This document shows positions 22,347 through 29,743 of a DNA stretch of 29,743 bases, piece after piece; the stretch's first letter is position 1, and each line of letters begins with the position of its first letter. The notes under the pieces are model-generated. The model saw only the letters and a program-made list of their open reading frames with translations. It had not been told where the DNA came from and did no database searches. The stretch spans positions 1 through 29,743 of the forward strand of contig CAYOHY010000024.1 of NCBI GenBank assembly GCA_964403885.1, given 5' to 3'. The position numbers and the translations under genes were made by a program. The stretch is from CAYOHY01 sp964403885 (lineage in GTDB: Bacteria > Actinomycetota > Coriobacteriia > Anaerosomatales > PHET01).

Positions 22347-23376
22347 CGGTTCCTCCGGCGGTGTCGGCGGGCTCATCGCCCGGGTCCTGCGGGTGTGCGG
22401 TCAGTGTAGCGGTCGAGCCGCGGAGCGCAAGCGCGGCTCCAGCGAGCGCCGCAAGCACAGGGAAGAACTGCGGAAGGAACAGGCCGGCCTGCTGCAGCGC
22501 ACCCGAGACGCCCCACTGGCTGGACTGCTCCACGAGCAGCCATATCGTGGTCACCAGCGACGGCAGGAGCGCGCCCACCGAGGCGAACCACGCGCTCGCG
22601 ACGTCACTTCGCCGCGTGACCTCGAACGCCGAGACGGTCCAGGCCACGCCCACCACGAGCGGCATCGCGAAGTACGACAGGTAGGTGGCGGCCTCGGGGG
22701 TCAGCCCCCCGGAGAATCCCGCCGCCAGCAACGCCGAGTTGAGTGATGCGACTATCGCCGGAAGCGCCAGGACCGCGGACAGCGCCAGTGCGACGCGCTG
22801 ATCACCCGTCGCCGGCCATGAGTCCCATCCGACTATCCACCAGCCCACCTTCACAGGCTTGATGCTTTGAGCCGTCTCTTCGTCGGCATCGAAGCGCGTC
22901 GCGCGGATGCGCTCGACCGATACCGTCGCTGCGATCCAGGCACCCGCAAGCGCGCCTAACGCCATGCCGATCCGAGCCACTGACGCGTTCCAGAAGGTGT
23001 CCATCGAGGGCCTCGTGGAGGCAAGTGCGCCCGTCGGGCCGCCGGTCACCGCGACCACGACGGCGCTGACCGCGACCAGCACCGCGGCGCTCACCACGGC
23101 CAGGACACCGGTCAAGACGAGGTAGAGCGCCATCGACCGGGGCGCTCGCAGGAAACGGATCATCACGATAACGAGCACCGTGGTAAGCGCGAAGGCGGCT
23201 GCGGTCTGGACCGCATAGCCTCCTGCCGCCGAAAGCCCGGGGGTGGATGCGATGGCATCGGCAGCCGCGCGCTGCAGCAGCCGCGCCGCAGTCGCGATCA
23301 GCGCGCCGCCAAGCACCAGCCACAGCGCGGTGCGCCGTTCATCGGCGGGCAGGAAGCGGCAAAAGAAGCTTCTCAT
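22339..23376 (-). CDS. Multi-pass membrane protein of unknown function
   Basis: The 345-residue protein has eight or so hydrophobic helices, with two polar loops near residues 120-135 and 175-200. The first residues are basic (RSFFCRF). The helices are Ala/Val/Leu-rich with no charged pore motif I recognise. Start ATG 23376 overlaps the stop of the radical SAM gene (ATGA), and it ends eight bases inside purE, so it is translationally coupled in both directions. This position suggests it works with, or is made together with, the radical SAM enzyme. Transporter is possible but not shown. Confidence 0.75.
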   Translation of the reverse strand: MRSFFCRFLPADERRTALWLVLGGALIATAARLLQRAAADAIASTPGLSAAGGYAVQTAAAFALTTVLVIVMIRFLRAPRSMALYLVLTGVLAVVSAAVLVAVSAVVVAVTGGPTGALASTRPSMDTFWNASVARIGMALGALAGAWIAATVSVERIRATRFDADEETAQSIKPVKVGWWIVGWDSWPATGDQRVALALSAVLALPAIVASLNSALLAAGFSGGLTPEAATYLSYFAMPLVVGVAWTVSAFEVTRRSDVASAWFASVGALLPSLVTTIWLLVEQSSQWGVSGALQQAGLFLPQFFPVLAALAGAALALRGSTATLTAHPQDPGDEPADTAGGTDG

Positions 23377-24743
23377 CGCGGGAAGGGCGATTCTTCGGCC
23401 GTCTCGGTATCTGCGGCCGCTGCCACGAGCGGATGCCGCTCGTGCGCCTCACTGCAGGTCTCGCCGTCGCCAAAGAGCAGCTTGCGCTCGTCACCGGAGA
23501 TCGCGGCGCGCGCCTGGTCGCGCAGGTTGTTCACGCTGATGAAGAACTCACGCATCATCACCACGAGCAGATAGCGGCCGCGCTCCGTGAGCACGATGCG
23601 CTCGGAGTTGTCCTCGGCAAACGCTCCCGAGGTGCGCATGAACGCCATCTCCAGCGGCAGGCCGGCCTCGATGCTCACACCGAAGTCCTCGGCGAACTTG
23701 CGCTTGTCGAGCGACATGCCAAACAGCGACATCAAGAAGCGGTAGCGCATGAGGTCGCCGCGCGGGAACTGGCGCTTCTGGGTGCAGCCGGTCATGCCGG
23801 CGTCGATGCGCTGCGAGTACTCGCGCAGAGAGAACGTGTTCACGTAGAGCGCGCCTTGCAAGAAGCTGAAGGCCCCGGAGCCGATACCCACGTAGTCCTC
23901 GTAGTCGACGATGTACTCGTCGATCATGCCGCCCCCGGTGCGCGAGAACGTCCACGCGCTGGCGGGTGCGAAGCGATCCGAGAGACCCTCGACGATCTCG
24001 TGGTAGTAGCGACCCTCACGCGCGTAGTCCACCTTGCCCACGGTGCGCTTGAGCGAGTCCGCCACGGCGGGCGACGCCATGAGCGGATAGAACGTCACCT
24101 GGTTGCACCCGGTGTTCTTCACGATCTCGAGGTCCGCGGCGAGCTTCTCCGGCGTCTGGCTGGGGAAGTTGAAGATCATGTCCACGTTGAGCGAGTGGAA
24201 CGCGCCCTCGATCGACTTGAGGCGCTCGAGGATCTCGTACGCCGAGCCGTACTTCTCATAGCGGTCCATCTGCTTGAGCAGCTCGTCGTCGAAGCTCTGC
24301 ACGCCCACGCTGAAGCGATCGACGCGGTCCACGAGCGGGTCCACCCACTTGGGATACAGGTGGTTGGGGTTGGTCTCCGAAGAGACCTCGCGGATGCTGA
24401 ACAGCTCCTTGGCCAGGTCGATGGTGTCGCACAGTTCCTTGATGTCGACCGTGGGCGTGCCGCCGCCGATGTACATCGACTGGAAGTCATAGCCCATCTG
24501 GGCGACCAGGCGCATCTCGTCACGCAGACGCTTGAAGTACTGCGTGGCCGAGTCCTGCTGGAACGGGAACCGGTTGAACGAGCAGTACGGGCACAGCCGC
24601 TCGCAGAACGGGACGTGCACGTAGAGCAGGTAGGGGCGTCCGGGGACCGGAGCCGGAAGTGACTCGGTGCCGTTGGGCGACAGCTCAAGGTAGCGTGAGC
24701 TGGCCATGCGCATGACGTTGGTGAGCAGGCGCTCGGAAAGCAT
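23373..24743 (-). CDS. HemN/HemW-like radical SAM protein
   Basis: The 456-residue radical SAM enzyme of the coproporphyrinogen III oxidase-like family has VHVPFCERLCPYCSF, which provides CxxxCxxC (Cys 47, 51, 54) for the 4Fe-4S cluster. YIGGGTPT and SFSVGVQSFDDELL-like segments are conserved in HemN/HemW. The family's C-terminal HTH-like region is present (SLDKRKFAEDFG). It could be an anaerobic coproporphyrinogen oxidase, the heme chaperone HemW, or a heme-degrading HutW-type enzyme; I cannot decide between them. ATG 24743 has AAGGAG 11 bases upstream. A perfect 14-bp palindrome covers the ribosome site. Confidence 0.85.
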   Translation of the reverse strand: MLSERLLTNVMRMASSRYLELSPNGTESLPAPVPGRPYLLYVHVPFCERLCPYCSFNRFPFQQDSATQYFKRLRDEMRLVAQMGYDFQSMYIGGGTPTVDIKELCDTIDLAKELFSIREVSSETNPNHLYPKWVDPLVDRVDRFSVGVQSFDDELLKQMDRYEKYGSAYEILERLKSIEGAFHSLNVDMIFNFPSQTPEKLAADLEIVKNTGCNQVTFYPLMASPAVADSLKRTVGKVDYAREGRYYHEIVEGLSDRFAPASAWTFSRTGGGMIDEYIVDYEDYVGIGSGAFSFLQGALYVNTFSLREYSQRIDAGMTGCTQKRQFPRGDLMRYRFLMSLFGMSLDKRKFAEDFGVSIEAGLPLEMAFMRTSGAFAEDNSERIVLTERGRYLLVVMMREFFISVNNLRDQARAAISGDERKLLFGDGETCSEAHERHPLVAAAADTETAEESPFPR

Positions 24744-24756
24744 GTGCGGTGTGACT

Positions 24757-24770
24757 CCTTCGCGCGAAGG
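24757..24770. promoter_or_regulatory. 14-bp palindrome over the radical SAM gene's ribosome site
   Basis: CCTTCGCGCGAAGG reads the same on both strands and includes most of the AAGGAG used by the gene starting at 24743. As RNA it could fold or dimerise over the ribosome site; as DNA it could bind a dimeric regulator. A further inverted repeat TGACG/CGTCA lies at 24790-24807. Confidence 0.45.
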
Positions 24771-24825
24771 TCAGGCGCAGCGCCTCCGTTGACGGGACGC
24801 GGCGTCAGGGCTGGCTTGTAGCGTA

Positions 24826-26118
24826 CTACCCGCGGCCGAGGAGCGCTCGTCGGCCGATGTCGCGGCGGCTGAACGCGCCCTCGAAGTGGATGCGGTCCAC
24901 GGCGTCGTAGGCGGCGTTGATCGCCGAGGGGAAGTCGATGCCGGTGGCGGTCACGTTGAGCACGCGGCCGCCCGCGGTGACGAGCGTGCCGTCGTCGGTG
25001 ACCTTGGTGCCGGCGTGGTAGACGGTGACGTGCGGGATCTGCTCGGCGGCCTCGATGCCCGTGATGGGCTTGCCGGTCTCATAGCTGCCCGGATAGCCCT
25101 CGCTGGCGATGACCACTGAGACAGCGACGTGGCTCGACCACGAGAGCTGCACCTCGTCGAGGCGGTTCTCGGCGCAGGCGAGCAGGACCTCGGCGAGATC
25201 GGTCTGCAGGCGCGGAAGGACCACCTGGGTCTCCGGGTCGCCAAAGCGGGCGTTGAACTCGAGGAGCTTGGGGCCCTCATCGGTGAGGATGAAGCCGCCG
25301 TAGAGCACGCCGCGGTAGTCGATCCCCTCGGCCGCCATGGCCGAGGCCGAGGCCTCCATGATCTCGACCATGCGGCCGTACTGCGCGGCGGCAACGAGCG
25401 GGACGGGAGAGTACACGCCCATTCCACCGGTGTTGGGGCCGGTGTCGCCCTCGCCCACGCGCTTGTGGTCCTGCGCCGGCGCCATGGGCAGCACCGACGT
25501 GCCGCTCACGAACGCGAGCAACGAGCACTCGGGGCCCTCGAGGAACTCCTCGACGAGCACCGTCGCGCCCGCATCGCCAAAGCGGCCGTCGAAGCACTCG
25601 TCGACAGCGGCACGCGCCTCCTCGACGGTGGTCGCGACGGTGACGCCCTTGCCGGCGGCCAGGCCGTCGGCTTTGATCACGATGGGGGCGCCCCAGAAGT
25701 CGATGATGCGGTAGGCCTCGTCGCGCTGATCGGCGGTGAAGGTCTGCGATCGGCCGGCGGGGATGTTGTGCCGCTCCATCAGCGCCTTCGAGAACGCCTT
25801 GCTGCCCTCGATGCGCGCGCCGTCTGCGCCGGGGCCGAAGCACGGGATGCCGGCGGCACGGACCGCATCGGCGACACCGGCCACGAGCGGGGCCTCCGGC
25901 CCGATGACCACGAGGTCGATGGCGTTGTCGCGCGCGTAGGCGGAGACGGCCGCGGGATCCTCGGTGGCGAGCGTGATGTTGACGGTGTCACGCTCGAGCG
26001 CGGTACCTCCGTTGCCCGGCGCCGCGAAGATCGCGTCGACCGTCGGAGACGCTGCGAGCGACTTCACAAGCGCGTGCTCGCGACCGCCCGATCCCAGAAC
26101 GAGGATGCGCATGCCCAT
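24826..26118 (-). CDS. purD: Phosphoribosylamine-glycine ligase PurD
   Basis: The 430-residue ATP-grasp enzyme is of normal length. It catalyses 5-phosphoribosylamine + glycine + ATP to GAR. Seen in order: N-domain LGSGGREHAL (8-17) with APGNGGTA, DLVVIGPEAPLVAGVAD, the ATP-grasp loop VIKADGLAAGKGV and VEEFLEGPECSLLAFVSG. Then AQDHKRVGEGDTGPNTGGMG, LLEFNARFGDPETQ and the C-terminal VTATG. ATG 26118 has AAAGG upstream; ATG 26112 is in frame. It precedes the radical SAM gene by 82 bases. A TACAAT (-10-like) lies 37-43 bases upstream of the start. Confidence 0.97.
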   Translation of the reverse strand: MGMRILVLGSGGREHALVKSLAASPTVDAIFAAPGNGGTALERDTVNITLATEDPAAVSAYARDNAIDLVVIGPEAPLVAGVADAVRAAGIPCFGPGADGARIEGSKAFSKALMERHNIPAGRSQTFTADQRDEAYRIIDFWGAPIVIKADGLAAGKGVTVATTVEEARAAVDECFDGRFGDAGATVLVEEFLEGPECSLLAFVSGTSVLPMAPAQDHKRVGEGDTGPNTGGMGVYSPVPLVAAAQYGRMVEIMEASASAMAAEGIDYRGVLYGGFILTDEGPKLLEFNARFGDPETQVVLPRLQTDLAEVLLACAENRLDEVQLSWSSHVAVSVVIASEGYPGSYETGKPITGIEAAEQIPHVTVYHAGTKVTDDGTLVTAGGRVLNVTATGIDFPSAINAAYDAVDRIHFEGAFSRRDIGRRALLGRG

Positions 26119-26155
26119 GAGAATGCCTTTCGAGGCCGAGGAGTATCTGCCTCGC

Positions 26156-26161
26156 ATTGTA
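26156..26161 (-). promoter_or_regulatory. Possible purD -10 element
   Basis: TACAAT on the minus strand lies 38 bases before the purD start, and a start about 31 bases upstream of the ATG would follow. I see no good -35, so recognition by the main sigma factor is uncertain. Confidence 0.3.
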
Positions 26162-26208
26162 TCCGAGGAGCGTCAGCAGGCGCGCTCGGGGCGTGGTGGC
26201 GCGCGAAC

Positions 26209-26436
26209 CTAGGTCGCGATCGTCCTGATGTGGACAACGGCGCGGTCGATGAGCTCGCGCGACACGAACGTCGCCATGTCAGCGCGGATCTTGGCCTCTA
26301 CGTGGTCGAGGTCGCACATGGCGAGCTCGGTGGCCGGCTTTCCGGCCTCCATCGCCGCGGATCTGATGCAGATCTCAGCCACAGGCTTGCCCACGAGCGG
26401 GGTCAGGACGTCCATGGTCGCCGCGTAGACGCTCAC
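26209..26436 (-). CDS. 75-aa soluble protein coupled to a membrane gene
   Basis: The start GTG 26436 overlaps the stop of the membrane gene (GTGA), with GAGGGGAG seven bases before. The product has no signal or membrane helix. It is a helical protein with one Cys in ELAMCDLDH and a hydrophobic C-terminus (AVVHIRTIAT). I recognise no family. Translational coupling and small size suggest a partner, regulator or chaperone of the 278-residue membrane protein. It is clearly distinct from the overlapping longer frame, which is a shadow of the membrane gene. Confidence 0.62.
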   Translation of the reverse strand: MSVYAATMDVLTPLVGKPVAEICIRSAAMEAGKPATELAMCDLDHVEAKIRADMATFVSRELIDRAVVHIRTIAT

Positions 26437-27269
26437 AGCGCGCTCCCCTCGGTCGCCGGAACCGGCTGTGTCTGCGGTGCAGGCGCCGGCTTGTGGATGT
26501 CGAGAGCCAGCGAGGCTGCGGCGGCGATCAGCGTGCCACCGATCCACCAGCCCAGATCCGACCCTCCGGCAACGTAGGCGCCCGCCCACAGGTCGAGCGC
26601 GAAGATGGAGTCCGCGGCCACGATCGCGAGCGTGCCCGCGACCACGAGCCACCACGGGCGTGCCACCAGGGCGCTGCCCAGTCTGGTGAGCATGATGGCG
26701 AACGCGACCACCGGATAGAGCACCAGCCAGATGTCGACGAGCGGGTAGATCACCGCGAGCCCCATCGCGAGCGGGGGCAACGTCTGCAGGCGGAACAACG
26801 GCATCGCCGTGCTGATCCACACCACACCGGTCACCGCGGAACACACCGCCGCCGACGAAGCGAGAGGGATGCGAGGATCCGCGAACTTGCGAAAGCTCAT
26901 CATCGCGCTCCACACGCCGGCGCCCAGCATCGCGTAGGTCACGACGGTCATCAGCTCAGGCACGCTGGGAAACGGCGCGAGACGCGACAGCCACACCTCG
27001 AAGTACGACCACGTGGCGTGGCCCACTGTGAGCGCCACGAATCCCATACCGAGAAGAAGCCACTGGGTGCGCATGGGTTCGTCGCGATCGAAACGCAGCG
27101 CCGCGTAGAGCGTGACGACGGCTGCATACAGCGGCAACGCCAGATTGGCGACGTTGCCGGCGACCACTCCCGCGCCCGCGGCCAAGACCGACGCGTAGGC
27201 ACCGATGGACGCGCACAAGCCCACGACGAGCACCGCCCAGGTGCGGGATGAGACGACTCGACCCCTCAT
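26433..27269 (-). CDS. Membrane protein with about eight helices, unknown function
   Basis: The product has 278 residues from ATG 27269 (GGGGG six bases upstream). The frame running back to 27554 crosses the divergent gene. Eight or nine hydrophobic helices are joined by short loops, with a charged loop RFDRDEPMRTQ and a Pro/Ala-rich tail. The layout of aromatic and small residues, and absence of large domains, resembles the membrane sensor domains found in some signalling proteins, but no output domain is attached. It ends by overlapping the 75-residue gene and is divergent from the nucleotidyltransferase gene. Confidence 0.72.
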   Translation of the reverse strand: MRGRVVSSRTWAVLVVGLCASIGAYASVLAAGAGVVAGNVANLALPLYAAVVTLYAALRFDRDEPMRTQWLLLGMGFVALTVGHATWSYFEVWLSRLAPFPSVPELMTVVTYAMLGAGVWSAMMSFRKFADPRIPLASSAAVCSAVTGVVWISTAMPLFRLQTLPPLAMGLAVIYPLVDIWLVLYPVVAFAIMLTRLGSALVARPWWLVVAGTLAIVAADSIFALDLWAGAYVAGGSDLGWWIGGTLIAAAASLALDIHKPAPAPQTQPVPATEGSAL

Positions 27270-27308
27270 GTTGAACCCCCGATCGAACACGGCGGACCCC
27301 CATCCGCT

Positions 27309-27345
27309 TGTCGTCAGTATGCCAGAGGGGTATGACACCTGCATC
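27309..27345 (+). promoter_or_regulatory. Possible leaderless promoter of the nucleotidyltransferase gene
   Basis: TTGTCG (27309-27314) and TATGAC (27331-27336) are 16 bases apart. The -10 ends nine bases before ATG 27346, so transcription would begin at or just before the start codon. No good ribosome site is present, which agrees with a leaderless message. The assignment is by spacing alone. Confidence 0.35.
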
Positions 27346-28746
27346 ATGTCTGCCGTCGCACACATACCGCTCACCGATGACGAGCTCGCCCTGGGCCGCG
27401 CATTCGGCGACGCCGGGGCCGACGCCGTGGTGGTGGGCGGCGCGGTGCGCGATGCGCTGCTCGGCCGGCCCACCGCCGATATCGACCTCGTCACCCAGGT
27501 CACCACCGATGAGATCCGCGCGATCGCCGAGGGGGCCGGGTGGGTCCGCAGCATCTATGCCGTGGGCGAGCGATTCGGCACCATCGGGCTCGTGCTGCGC
27601 GACGGCACCTCGGTCGAGGTCTCGCGCTACCGACCCGCAGCCCACGGCCTCGCCACCACGGCCGAGCGCTTCGCCGCAGATGCGCTGCACCGCGACTTCA
27701 CTGTGAACGCGATGGGGCTGGACCTCGCGACCGGCGAGATGCTCGATCCCCTCGGCGGACGGGCCGACCTCGCCGCCGGCATCCTGCGTTCCCCCGGCGA
27801 TCCCCACGAGCGCTTCGCCGAGGACCCCGTGCGCGTCCTGAGGGCCGCCCGCTTCGTCGCGCAGCTGGGTTTCGAGCTGGAGCCCGCGAGCGCCGATGCG
27901 GCCGCAAGCGCAGCGCCCGGCCTCGCCGCCATCGCGCCCGAGCGCATCCGCGACGAGCTCACCAAGCTCCTCCTCGGCCGATTCGCCGAGGCGGGCCTGG
28001 CGGTCTCGCTGCGACTGGGAGCGCTCGGCGTGGTGCTCCCCGAGATCGCGGCCCTTCACGGGGTGGACCAGCCATCGTTCCACGACCTCGACGTGTTCGC
28101 CCACACGGCACAGACCGTCGCCGCTGCGCCCGCCACCCGCGTCATGCGGTGGGCGGCGCTTCTCCACGACGTGGGCAAGGCGCCCGCCCGCACCGTCGAG
28201 GCCGACGGCCGCATCCGATTCTTCCAGCACGCCAAGGTGGGGGCCCGCTTGACCCAGGACATCTGCACGCGTCTGCGCTTCTCCAAAGCCGAGACAGCCG
28301 CCATCGTCCATCTGGTCTCGGAGCACATGCGCCTCGGCGACCTCGACACCGCCAACCCCCGCGCCGTCGACAGGGCCGTACGTCGGCTCGACCTCTGGGA
28401 GCCCGGCGCCACCGACAACCGCCCTGCGGTCAGCGCCGAGGACTCACTCGAGCTCACCATCGCTGACTTCTCGGCGACAGCTCACCGCGACGAGGCTCCC
28501 GAGCTACGGAAACGGCTCGCGAGCGCCATCGCGGGCAGTCGGGAGCGCGGCACTCATGCCCGCGTGGCCTCACCGGTCACGGGCAGAGAACTGATGGAGA
28601 TCCTCGGTCTGGAGCAGGGTCTTGAGGTGGGGGCGGCGAAGAAGGCAATCGAGGAGGCCGTCGCCATGGGGGAGATGGCGCCCGGCGACCGCGATGCGGC
28701 GCTGCGCGTGGCGCGACGAGCCTTGAAGGAGTACCGGGAGGAGTAG
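27346..28746 (+). CDS. CCA-adding-type tRNA nucleotidyltransferase / poly(A) polymerase family
   Basis: The 466-residue class II nucleotidyltransferase has VVGGAVRDALL (30-39), the catalytic Asp pair in TADIDLV (Asp 45, 47), RFGTIG and LHRDFTVNAMG (RNA/nucleotide selection). EDPVRVLRAARF and an HD-domain LLHDVGKA with a following SEHM are also present. The HD domain may hydrolyse phosphate esters and is common in bacterial CCA enzymes. The C-terminal segment has GRELME.LGL..G...G. I start at ATG 27346; an in-frame ATG at 27319 is a possible alternative. It overlaps none of its neighbours, and a small membrane gene follows four bases later. Whether it adds CCA or A only cannot be read from sequence. 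Confidence 0.9.
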   Translation: MSAVAHIPLTDDELALGRAFGDAGADAVVVGGAVRDALLGRPTADIDLVTQVTTDEIRAIAEGAGWVRSIYAVGERFGTIGLVLRDGTSVEVSRYRPAAHGLATTAERFAADALHRDFTVNAMGLDLATGEMLDPLGGRADLAAGILRSPGDPHERFAEDPVRVLRAARFVAQLGFELEPASADAAASAAPGLAAIAPERIRDELTKLLLGRFAEAGLAVSLRLGALGVVLPEIAALHGVDQPSFHDLDVFAHTAQTVAAAPATRVMRWAALLHDVGKAPARTVEADGRIRFFQHAKVGARLTQDICTRLRFSKAETAAIVHLVSEHMRLGDLDTANPRAVDRAVRRLDLWEPGATDNRPAVSAEDSLELTIADFSATAHRDEAPELRKRLASAIAGSRERGTHARVASPVTGRELMEILGLEQGLEVGAAKKAIEEAVAMGEMAPGDRDAALRVARRALKEYREE

Positions 28747-28750
28747 CGCG

Positions 28751-29041
28751 ATGAGACGCTGGACGTGCGCGGCGCTAGCCGCCGCAGCCTGGCCACTCGC
28801 GATGCTCCTCGCCTACGTGTCGCTCTCTCAGCCCGTGCTGGGCCTGTACCAAAGCGGGCTGATCGGCGATTCGCCGGTAGGGCCCATGGCGTTTGTGGGC
28901 GGCGGCGCGTTCATCGTCGCCGCGATCGTCAGCGGCGTGCTGTGGCTGGTGCTGCGCGCGATGTTCGCCTGCAAGCACGAGGGTGAGCCCAACGAAGAGG
29001 AGCCGCCCGCAGGCGACTCCTCTCAAGAGACTCTCTGGTAG
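28751..29041 (+). CDS. Small two-helix membrane protein
   Basis: The 96-residue protein has helices at about 6-25 and 48-70 and an acidic C-terminal tail (NEEEPPAGD). The only Cys residues are one near the start and one before the tail. ATG 28751 has GGAGGAG at the end of the preceding gene, so the two are cotranscribed. No family recognised. Convergent with purA, whose stop lies only 10 bases away. An inverted repeat GAGGAG/CTCCTC inside its 3' end might aid termination. Confidence 0.68.
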   Translation: MRRWTCAALAAAAWPLAMLLAYVSLSQPVLGLYQSGLIGDSPVGPMAFVGGGAFIVAAIVSGVLWLVLRAMFACKHEGEPNEEEPPAGDSSQETLW

Positions 29042-29051
29042 AACGCGACGC

Positions 29052-29743
<692 letters not shown>

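Noticed and set aside
23247..24662. 471-codon plus-strand frame opposite the radical SAM gene
   Set aside because: The minus strand holds clear CxxxCxxC and GGGTPT motifs; the plus frame has only Arg/His/Val-rich shadow composition.
25129..26577. 482-codon plus-strand frame opposite purD
   Set aside because: PurD motifs are complete on the minus strand, and the frame crosses several gene borders.

Overview
The window is GC-rich DNA with short gaps, many GTG starts, strong GGAGG-type ribosome binding sites and few phage or transposon traces. This fits a chromosomal segment of a high-GC Gram-positive bacterium (Actinomycetota). A Coriobacteriia-like lineage is my guess from gene content (archaeal-type TIGR00300 enzyme, HemN/HemW-like radical SAM protein, exported lipoproteins, a type IV pilin). 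It is not proven by the sequence. No rRNA, tRNA, CRISPR array or insertion sequence was found.

Layout. (1) 178-3764, minus strand: two groups of small uncharacterised membrane or exported proteins, including two paralogues that share a near-identical 77-base 3' end. (2) 3984-5510: a tiny single-helix membrane protein, a divergent LysR regulator and a small anchored protein. (3) 5538-6124: a complete HigB/HigA-like toxin-antitoxin pair with an operator-like palindrome. (4) 6161-8381: an exported protein, a short-chain dehydrogenase and an NmrA-like protein. (5) 8407-16838, minus strand: a metal-handling region, probably for copper. Reading 5' to 3' it holds MsrB, a Cys/Met-rich membrane protein, a TauE/SafE-cupredoxin fusion, a membrane-anchored cupredoxin, a degenerate HMA-like protein, a three-HMA CopA-type P1B ATPase, a duplicated-domain lipoprotein, a His/Met peptide and a second duplicated-domain lipoprotein. 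(6) 16930-19910, plus strand: an exported propeller-like protein, a Cys-rich exported protein and a three-helix exported protein. (7) 19992-21777: a TIGR00300-family enzyme and a type IV pilin-like protein. (8) 21885-26118, minus strand: purD, a HemN/HemW-like radical SAM protein, a membrane protein and purE, tightly packed. (9) 26209-29041: a coupled membrane/soluble pair, divergent from a CCA-adding-type nucleotidyltransferase and a small membrane protein. (10) 29052-29743: the 3' part of purA, cut by the window edge.

The most system-like region is number 5. Several proteins carry Cys/Met sites on the extracytoplasmic side or in soluble metal-binding domains, next to a Cu(I)-type exporter. 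The two cupredoxin domains share an unusual Cys...CGMxM pattern. Together they suggest a relay from ATPase and SafE-type membrane domain to membrane-anchored cupredoxins and surface lipoproteins. The partners with no named function (121-aa Cys/Met protein, CxxC-less HMA protein, duplicated-domain lipoproteins, His/Met peptide) are the main novelty.
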